Shown one piece after another: positions 6,001-7,322 of a stretch of 7,322 nucleotides of DNA. The first letter of the stretch is position 1; every line of letters starts with the position of its first letter. Source of the stretch: JBBRLG01 sp038231495 (GTDB lineage: Bacteria; Planctomycetota; Planctomycetia; Gemmatales; Gemmataceae); contig JBBRLG010000389.1 of NCBI GenBank assembly GCA_038231495.1, forward strand, positions 1 through 7,322. Reading direction: 5' to 3'. A model generated the notes under the pieces. It was not told the DNA's origin. It did not search any database and worked only from the letters and a program-made list of their open reading frames with translations. A program made the position numbers and the translations under genes.

Positions 6001-7178
6001 GCGTCACCGGCCATACATACGGCTTCTACAGCGTCGCCACCGACAACGTCGGCCACCGCCAGCCGACCCCCGCCGCCGCCCAGGCGACCACCCTCATCAC
6101 CACCCCCCCTGGCTCCCCCCCTTCGCAAGGGGGGGTAGGGGGGGTGCTGGCGTTCAGCGCCGCCGCGTACAGCGTCCACGAGAAGGACGGGATCGTTACC
6201 CTCACCGTCAACCGTAGCGGCGGCTCGGACGGTGCCGTCGCGCTCCAGTACGAGGTGTCGGTGGCGTCCGGCCTGCGGACCAAGTACCAGGCCGTCCCGC
6301 GCACCGACTTCACTGGCGTGCTGCACGGCACCGTGACGTTCAACGCCGGAGACGTGCAAAAGACCTTCTCGTTCGCGGTCACCCAGGAAAATTTGGTGGA
6401 GGAGAACAAGTCGTTCGTCGTGACCCTGAGCCAACCCGCCGGCGGCGCGACGCTGGGGTCCCAGGTCGCGACGACGGTAACCATCCTCGACGACAACCTG
6501 CCGATCGTGCCCAATGCCACGCCAAAGCTGGCCACGTTGCAGAAGGCGGGCATCGGCTTCGGTACCAGCGACGAGCACTACCAGCAGTTCGTGCGGACCT
6601 CCTACGACCACTACCTACGGCGGCCGCCGACCGACCTGGAAGTCAAGTACTGGGTCGATCTGATGAAGGCCTACCAGGCGGACCACACCAAGGGTCTCAA
6701 GCAGGAGCAGATCGAGGCAGGCTTCATCGACTCCAAGGAGTACATCGGTCGCTTCGGCAGCGTCGGCAAGGCCTGGATCGACGGCATCTACCAGGATCTG
6801 CTCAGCCGCGCCCCGGACCCCAACGGCGAGGCGTTCTGGCTGGGCCAACTGGCGGCGGGTTTGGACCCGACGCTGGTGGCCCTGGGCTTCACGACGAGCC
6901 TTGAGCGCCTGCAAAACCGGGTGGCGGCCACCTATCAGACGTTGCTGGAGCGTCCCGCCGACGCCGGCGGCTTGAAATACTGGGTGGACGTCTTCAACGC
7001 GGGCGGCACGACAGAGGACATCAACTCCGGCTTCGTGGGCTCGGTGGAGTATTACAACAAGAAGAACGGCGCCGCGGGCAACCCCGCGCGGTGGGTGCGC
7101 GAGGCCTACCTCGACGTGCTGTTCCGCGCGGCCAAGGTGGACGAGCTAACGTACTGGGAGAATTTCTTGAACCGTTGA
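1..7178 (+). CDS. Giant multidomain RHS/YD-repeat surface protein with C-terminal DUF4214 repeats (5' partial)
   Basis: The frame is open from the first complete codon at position 3 to TGA at 7176-7178, giving 2391 residues with no start in view. The GTG at 51 lies inside a repeat that already runs across it, so it is not taken as the start. Domain order: beta-solenoid repeats (1-308), CARDB-like (309-427), PPC-like (428-534), IPT/TIG-like (535-622), beta-rich plus helical region (623-815), RHS/YD shell and core (846-1602), tip (1603-1715), proline-rich linker (1716-1743), DUF7619-like (1757-1938), FN3/Ig-like (1939-2033), Calx-beta (2049-2165), DUF4214 repeats (2190-2391). These families are typical of secreted or surface adhesion proteins; the role here is inferred as cell-surface adhesion, contact or matrix binding. 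No enzyme active site was recognised. The signal peptide, if any, is upstream of the window. Only two cysteines (1603, 1715) occur in the visible protein, and both bracket the tip. The internal RHS core is unlike toxins, where it is near-terminal. The existence of the gene is very secure; the biological role is not. Confidence 0.95.
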   Translation, partial: TLAAGNGRFTNAGFITVSANGHDVTETLSGTLANAGTITDLNGQSQYNTAFQLSGGTLNNLAGGLLDFQADTPVQGTGVLNNAGTVRKSAGVNSTQVSVALNNSGTVEVASGTLQFSGTIAQVSGTTLGGGTWVVDAVSTLDLRSAPALTTNNATVTFNGVGAGFPQINSLASNAGVLNFLGGTDFTFAADLTNSGILTVGTATTFAVYGNYTQAAAGTLNIPIGGTPASGQFGRLNATGQAILGGTLAISLLNGFGPTAGQTYPIVNYAGHTGDFATVTSLGDGRRNFFSETTNPTGVVLNAVISSADLAVSRIDPVPPTGVVGQNVTVHYTVQNLSGTPATGSWVDSVYLSADGSLNPTDVLLGRVTHTGDVAGNGSYGGTLTAPLPGVLGNVYVVVVADSRGLVPDANRANNVKVSTDVINATVQTLALGATASGTIGAGQDVYYRVDVPPGQDVQLAGNFAVPGEAELYESFQVLPNRATFDQLAFAPTGAQQQIILSATQAGPYYVLLHGREGAGAGQSFTLTTATLGFQVRGIGPTRGANAGPVTLTVSGDNFSPNTTLTLVAGGTQRAATSVVFKNSTTLFATFALTGLAPGSFDIRANDGAQTATAPAAFTVTAGVAGNIQFFLTGPGVIRPNQKGTTLTLEYDNTGDTDIPAPLILLDSDNARFRLPGDTVWNDDQFRLVGINPNGPAGTLPPGFRGTLTVEFQPKTLGAHVFSNFKLFGANATDPFDWNAVKKSLQPVGTPNDAWDAVFPILTAKLGNTSASIQTVLDQDANYLSSLGEYTPSFSRLLNYEVQQADAFGAIVRRYTLGALGRGLPDPTDLVALTDAAGNVALRTSGQIRTFRKQTDGSYQGVAGDFAALTLVNGAYQLREKTGVLVVYNTDGTYNYRQDTNGQRITAAYTGGRLTSFTDADGNTTGYTYNSQGRIAQITDPVGRVSTLTYDAASQHLLNLTDSSGTVGFTYVTGQGAAREHALAAIAYRDGTHLFFTYDAQGRLTHQERDGGVEPMNFTYDAVGRTTVTDAAGGKTVFQPNDRGQYLQVLDPLGRATRAGFDANRELTGLSDGGGLTTTLGYDGKGNPTHVVDPLGHTTDLTYDPTFNSNTGLRDPLGHTLTFTRDGRNNVVSFGFPDGSSVQYTYDDQGRIVQTTNRRGQAIRFTYNAQSLVTRKDFADGTHEDYTYDTHHNLLAVTDATGTTSFTYDAADRQTRVSYPTGRSLVFAYDAGGRRASVTDPTGTGYTVNYTYDASGRLQKLTDGAGATIAVYTFDNASQLIRTDNGNGTATTYAYNAAGQLLTLANLGANGGVQSQFDYSYDALGRVTSMKTLAGTFAYAYDADGQLTAVAAPGGRVITYQYDAAGNRVAVVDSGVTTAYATNNLNAYTSAGPATFTYDKDGNLLTRTDGSGTTSYRYDAQGRLVGFNGPTGTGSFEYNALGYRTAATHNGQRTEYLIDPAGLGSVIGEYQAGTGLVAHYTAGLGLTSRVDAGGTAAFYGFDGTGDTVQLTGSGGATLDSYSYLPFGEKLSSSGTTPNPFTFVGRAGVQDDGSGLYFMRNRYYAPALGRFTSPDPLGLAGGSTNLYQYVHNSPIQNTDPGGLCPGDEEARTARLKQVLDRGTDLTARAEASTHAVAISDNHNAASTVAQTAVTEVPGTVRGGLSSTGGGLVLTTASAGVPLAQGVFIQVANRDSVTAILDDLEHKPLPSNPSNDCPPPVPPSPPPPPANAPLPPTPPPDRPPDQSTKAEQRTPKDPNDITGPAGFGPQGFIQPNHTFPYRIDFQNKPDASAPAQVVTVTQQLDPNLDLSTFQLGDIGFGNVTIPVPAGRTAFSTRYDARATLGVFVDVSAGVNLNTGLATWTFTSIDPQTLDVPIAVLEGFLPPDVAAPQGEGFVTYTVRPKAASPTGTAVNAKATIVFDTNAPLDTAPIVNTIDAGGPTSSVTGLPATTIGATFTVNWSGQDDAGGSGVAIYDVFVADNGAAFTPFQSATAQTSATFTGVTGHTYGFYSVATDNVGHRQPTPAAAQATTLITTPPGSPPSQGGVGGVLAFSAAAYSVHEKDGIVTLTVNRSGGSDGAVALQYEVSVASGLRTKYQAVPRTDFTGVLHGTVTFNAGDVQKTFSFAVTQENLVEENKSFVVTLSQPAGGATLGSQVATTVTILDDNLPIVPNATPKLATLQKAGIGFGTSDEHYQQFVRTSYDHYLRRPPTDLEVKYWVDLMKAYQADHTKGLKQEQIEAGFIDSKEYIGRFGSVGKAWIDGIYQDLLSRAPDPNGEAFWLGQLAAGLDPTLVALGFTTSLERLQNRVAATYQTLLERPADAGGLKYWVDVFNAGGTTEDINSGFVGSVEYYNKKNGAAGNPARWVREAYLDVLFRAAKVDELTYWENFLNR
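3..926 (+). repeat. N-terminal beta-solenoid-like repeats (encoded in the giant CDS)
   Basis: Residues 1-308 are rich in Gly, Thr, Asn and Ala and repeat a degenerate pattern of the kind LxNAGTIT, TLNNLAGG, VLNNAGTV, ALNNSGTVEV, LASNAGVLNF, DLTNSGILTV. Short beta strands with Asn/Gly turns like these are typical of autotransporter-type or haemagglutinin-type right-handed beta-helices. The closing part, with NYTQAAAGTLNI near base 633 and GQTYPIVNY near 783, resembles the last rungs seen before other domains in large secreted proteins. The pattern is already present in the first codons, so the array extends past the left edge. There is no sign of an outer-membrane autotransporter barrel in this protein. 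Confidence 0.7.
927..1283 (+). other. CARDB-like Ig-fold domain (in giant CDS)
   Basis: Residues 309-427 begin ADLAVSRID and contain the signatures GQNVTVHYTVQN, WVDSVYLS and a closing DANRANN. This matches the CARDB (cell-adhesion-related domain in bacteria) pattern: an opening 'DL.V..I', a 'V.YTV.N.G' strand and a 'D....E/ANN' end. CARDB domains are extracellular beta sandwiches used as spacers or adhesion modules. Confidence 0.75.
1284..1604 (+). other. PPC-like beta-sandwich domain (in giant CDS)
   Basis: Residues 428-534 contain ATASGTIGAGQDVYYRVDV, then a run of strands and GPYYVLLHGREGAG. The order 'G.l..g...y..v.v..g' followed by 'G.YyV.v.g' resembles the bacterial pre-peptidase C-terminal (PPC) fold. 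No peptidase is visible next to it, so here it is probably only a structural module. It is divergent; a CARDB-associated beta domain of another family is the main alternative. Confidence 0.5.
1605..1868 (+). other. IPT/TIG-like domain (in giant CDS)
   Basis: Residues 535-622 open with GIGPTRGANAGPVTLTVSG, followed by DNFSPNTTLTL and a terminal GSFDIRANDG...FTV. The order 'I.P..g...G...vtl.G..f......v' matches the Ig-like IPT/TIG fold common in secreted bacterial proteins. It is a structural module between the PPC-like domain and the RHS-proximal region. Confidence 0.6.
1869..2537 (+). other. RHS-proximal beta-rich and helical region, unassigned (in giant CDS)
   Basis: Residues 623-752 look like a further beta sandwich, with IRPNQKGTTLTLEYDNTGDTD and a later FRGTLTVEFQPKT. 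They are followed at 755-815 by a segment that reads as amphipathic helices (WDAVFPILTAKLG, LNYEVQQADAFGAIVRRY) and a short linker into the RHS region. I do not recognise a named family. Its position immediately before the YD repeats suggests a structural cap or stem for the RHS shell; this is inference. Confidence 0.5.
2538..4613 (+). repeat. RHS/YD-repeat shell (in giant CDS)
   Basis: Residues 846-1537. An opening strand region (846-925, including GVLVVYNTDGTYNYRQDTNG) leads into roughly 25 YD repeats of about 20 residues, each of the form [FY]xYDxxGR/Qxxxxxxxxxxx, for example FTYDAQGRL, YTYDDQGRI, YAYDADGQL and YRYDAQGRL. By family knowledge (TcB/TcC toxins, bacterial Rhs, teneurins), such repeats coil into a hollow beta shell. 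The repeats are degenerate at protein level, but short DNA identities persist: the same 13-mer begins at 2988, 3054 and 3618. The repeat count is by eye. Confidence 0.93.
4614..4808 (+). other. RHS repeat-associated core domain with PxxxxDPxGL motif (in giant CDS)
   Basis: Residues 1538-1602 carry the hallmark RHS core: FTFVGRAGVQDDGSGLYFM, RNRYYAPALGRFTSPDPLGL, NLYQYVHNSP, then P1593-x4-D1598-P-x-G1601-L1602. Just upstream lies the related YLPFGE segment. In polymorphic Rhs toxins this motif marks the boundary between the conserved shell and the variable toxin tip, and is associated with autoproteolysis. All key residues of the motif are present. Whether cleavage occurs here cannot be told from sequence. 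Confidence 0.93.
4809..5147 (+). other. Post-core 'tip' segment, no recognised family (in giant CDS)
   Basis: Residues 1603-1715 directly follow DPGGL. The segment starts with Cys1603 and ends with Cys1715. It has a charged N-terminal part likely to be helical (DEEARTARLKQVLDRG), a Gly/Val/Ala-rich middle (1660s-1690s) too weak to call a membrane helix, and an acidic end (ILDDLEHK). Hand counting gives about 61% G+C for 4861-5160, against about 75% at 4681-4740 and 77% at 5461-5520. This fits a swapped-in RHS tip. I see no nuclease, ADP-ribosyltransferase, deaminase or pore-former motif, so toxin activity is not claimed. Confidence 0.6.
5148..5231 (+). other. Proline-rich linker (in giant CDS)
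   Basis: Residues 1716-1743 are mostly proline (PPPVPPSPPPPP, then PLPPTPPPDRPP). This is a stiff, extended spacer between the RHS tip and the C-terminal domain string. Such linkers often pass through or away from compact domains; here it would let the chain leave the RHS region (inference). Confidence 0.85.
5271..5816 (+). other. DUF7619-like beta-rich domain (in giant CDS)
   Basis: Residues 1757-1938 contain NDITGPAGFG, FPYRIDFQNKPDASAPAQ, QQLDPNLDLSTFQLGDIGFG, TWTFTSIDPQT, GFVTYTVRPK and AKATIVFDTNAPLDT. I recognise this combination (opening 'ND..GP.G.G', 'I.FEN...A..PAQ.V.V.D.LD', 'A.I.FD.N.pi.T') from large secreted proteins of Planctomycetes and related multidomain proteins, where it corresponds to the DUF7619-type domain. 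Its function is unknown. The family label is from memory and should be confirmed by profile search; the domain limits are firmer than the name. Confidence 0.6.
5817..6101 (+). other. FN3/Ig-like domain (in giant CDS)
   Basis: Residues 1939-2033 contain FTVNWSGQDDAGGSGVAIYDV, ATFTGVTGHTYGFYSVATD and NVGH. The opening 'W.G.D..GGSG...YDV' and closing 'G..Y.FY..A.D..GN' are characteristic of fibronectin-III-like or Ig-like modules found repeatedly in bacterial surface proteins. It is a spacer or adhesion module. The palindromic insertion begins immediately after it. Confidence 0.7.
6102..6145. repeat. 44-bp GC-rich palindromic element lying in frame inside the giant CDS
   Basis: Two C7 runs (6103-6109, 6115-6121) face two G7 runs (6129-6135, 6138-6144). 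The inner arms 6113-6121 region and 6129-6137 region give a 9-bp hairpin (CCCCCCCTT/AAGGGGGGG) with a CGC loop. The outer arms 6102-6110 and 6137-6145 add nine more pairs across a small internal loop. The element encodes residues 2034-2048, TPPGSPPSQGGVGGV, exactly between the FN3-like and Calx-beta domains. Five of its six reading frames are free of stops (TAG at 6136-6138 closes one + frame). The form resembles dispersed C-run/G-run palindromes I associate with cyanobacterial and planctomycete genomes; that likeness is from memory. Confidence 0.8.
6147..6497 (+). other. Calx-beta domain (in giant CDS)
   Basis: Residues 2049-2165 begin LAFSAAAYSVHEKDGIVTLTVNRSG and include DFTGVLHGTVTFNAGDVQKTF, ENLVEENKSFVVTLSQP and the final TVTILDDN. 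These are the standard Calx-beta landmarks: 'E..G.v.l.V.R.G', 'G...F..G...k...v', 'D...E..E.f.v.L', and a closing acidic 'I.DDN'. Calx-beta sandwiches bind Ca2+ through the acidic loops; the acidic DDN end is present here. It likely stiffens the extracellular stalk. Confidence 0.9.
6570..7175 (+). repeat. C-terminal DUF4214 helical repeats (in giant CDS)
   Basis: Residues 2190-2391 hold four related helical units. They start near 2196 (FVRTSYDHYLRRPPTDLEVK-YW), 2258 (WIDGIYQDLLSRAPDPNGEA-FW), 2307 (VAATYQTLLERPADAGGLK-YW) and 2364 (WVREAYLDVLFRAAKVDELT-YW). Units 1-3 also have the 'GF..S.EY/ER' second half; unit 4 stops after the YW helix, which is a usual way for this family to end. DUF4214 repeats occur at the C-terminus of large secreted and S-layer-associated proteins; their exact role is not settled. 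This region is richer in Lys, Glu and Trp than the upstream beta-rich part. Confidence 0.88.
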
Positions 7179-7322
7179 CGCGGCTCTGGTGGTCTGTCAC
7201 GCCAGGTCGGATGGGTAGCCGCGTTCGCCAGAACGCGGGATTTCCGCACGCGGGCGCGTGCGGGCTGAACCCGCTGTCGTAGCCGCAAGCGGCTCGCTTG
7301 CTGGCTGAACCCATGCAGAAGC
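7179..7322. other. Downstream non-coding region to window end
   Basis: These 144 bp follow the TGA. No convincing gene start or RNA gene is visible. The first 36 bp are unstructured by eye; the rest is dominated by the two-unit hairpin repeat at 7215-7312. Confidence 0.8.
7215..7312. repeat. Two-unit hairpin repeat downstream of the gene, possible transcript end
   Basis: Two unequal units each start with GTAGCCGC (7215, 7279) and end with GCTGAACCC (7264-7272, 7304-7312). Unit 1 holds two perfect 8-bp hairpins: 7219-7226 with 7231-7238 (loop GCCA), and 7244-7251 with 7256-7263 (loop GGGC). Unit 2 folds as 7281-7291 against 7295-7306 with one bulged base (7302). The first hairpin starts 40 bp after the stop codon, so it may help end or protect the transcript. 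No T-run follows, so it is not a standard Rho-independent terminator. Confidence 0.7.

Noticed and set aside
5582..6217. 211-codon + strand frame overlapping the main gene
   Set aside because: Arg/His/Pro-rich out-of-frame translation typical of high-GC DNA; the main frame carries clear domains here.
5166..6611. 481-codon antisense open frame
   Set aside because: It shadows the coding strand across several well-supported domains, and its translation is Gly/Arg/Val-rich without any recognisable family.
7219..7238. Rho-independent terminator
   Set aside because: The hairpin is perfect but is followed by GATTTCC, not a T-run, and it belongs to a repeated unit. A role in ending transcription is possible but not shown.
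7091..7282. Small + strand ORF (63 codons) crossing the gene end
   Set aside because: Its first half is out of frame within the DUF4214 region and its second half is the hairpin repeat; no ribosome binding site or family is seen.

Overview
The window is almost entirely one reading frame on the + strand. It is open from the first complete codon (position 3) to a TGA at 7176-7178: 2391 visible residues of a larger protein whose beginning, including any secretion signal, lies upstream. Residue n of the visible protein starts at base 3n, and this numbering is used throughout. Only about 144 bp of non-coding DNA follow. The DNA is very GC-rich, and the protein is a mosaic of extracellular domain families. 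GC content, the domain set (CARDB, RHS/YD, a DUF7619-like domain, Calx-beta, C-terminal DUF4214) and protein size together suggest a large-genome planctomycete, perhaps Gemmataceae. That assignment is inference from style, not from a marker gene.

Layout of the protein: (1) residues 1-308, beta-solenoid-like 'NAGT/NSG' repeats that continue off the left edge; (2) 309-427, CARDB-like Ig fold; (3) 428-534, a PPC-like beta sandwich; (4) 535-622, IPT/TIG-like; (5) 623-752, another beta-rich segment, followed by a helical segment (755-815); (6) 846-1602, an RHS/YD-repeat shell ending in a canonical RHS-associated core with an intact PxxxxDPxGL motif; (7) 1603-1715, a 'tip' of lower GC content bounded by the only two cysteines in the visible protein; (8) 1716-1743, a proline-rich linker; (9) about 1757-1938, a DUF7619-like domain; (10) 1939-2033, an FN3/Ig-like domain; (11) 2034-2048, residues encoded by a 44-bp GC-rich palindrome lying in frame inside the gene; (12) 2049-2165, Calx-beta; (13) 2190-2391, DUF4214-type helical repeats up to the stop codon.

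The most notable point is the architecture. In polymorphic toxins the RHS core is followed by a short C-terminal toxin, but here the core and tip are internal and about 680 residues of adhesin-like domains follow the tip. The tip shows the base-composition shift expected of an exchangeable RHS tip but no toxin motif I recognise. Other signals are the in-frame palindrome (dispersed-repeat-like, with possible phase-variation and G-quadruplex potential) and a two-unit hairpin repeat downstream of the gene. No RNA gene, CRISPR array, transposase or second protein-coding gene is supported.
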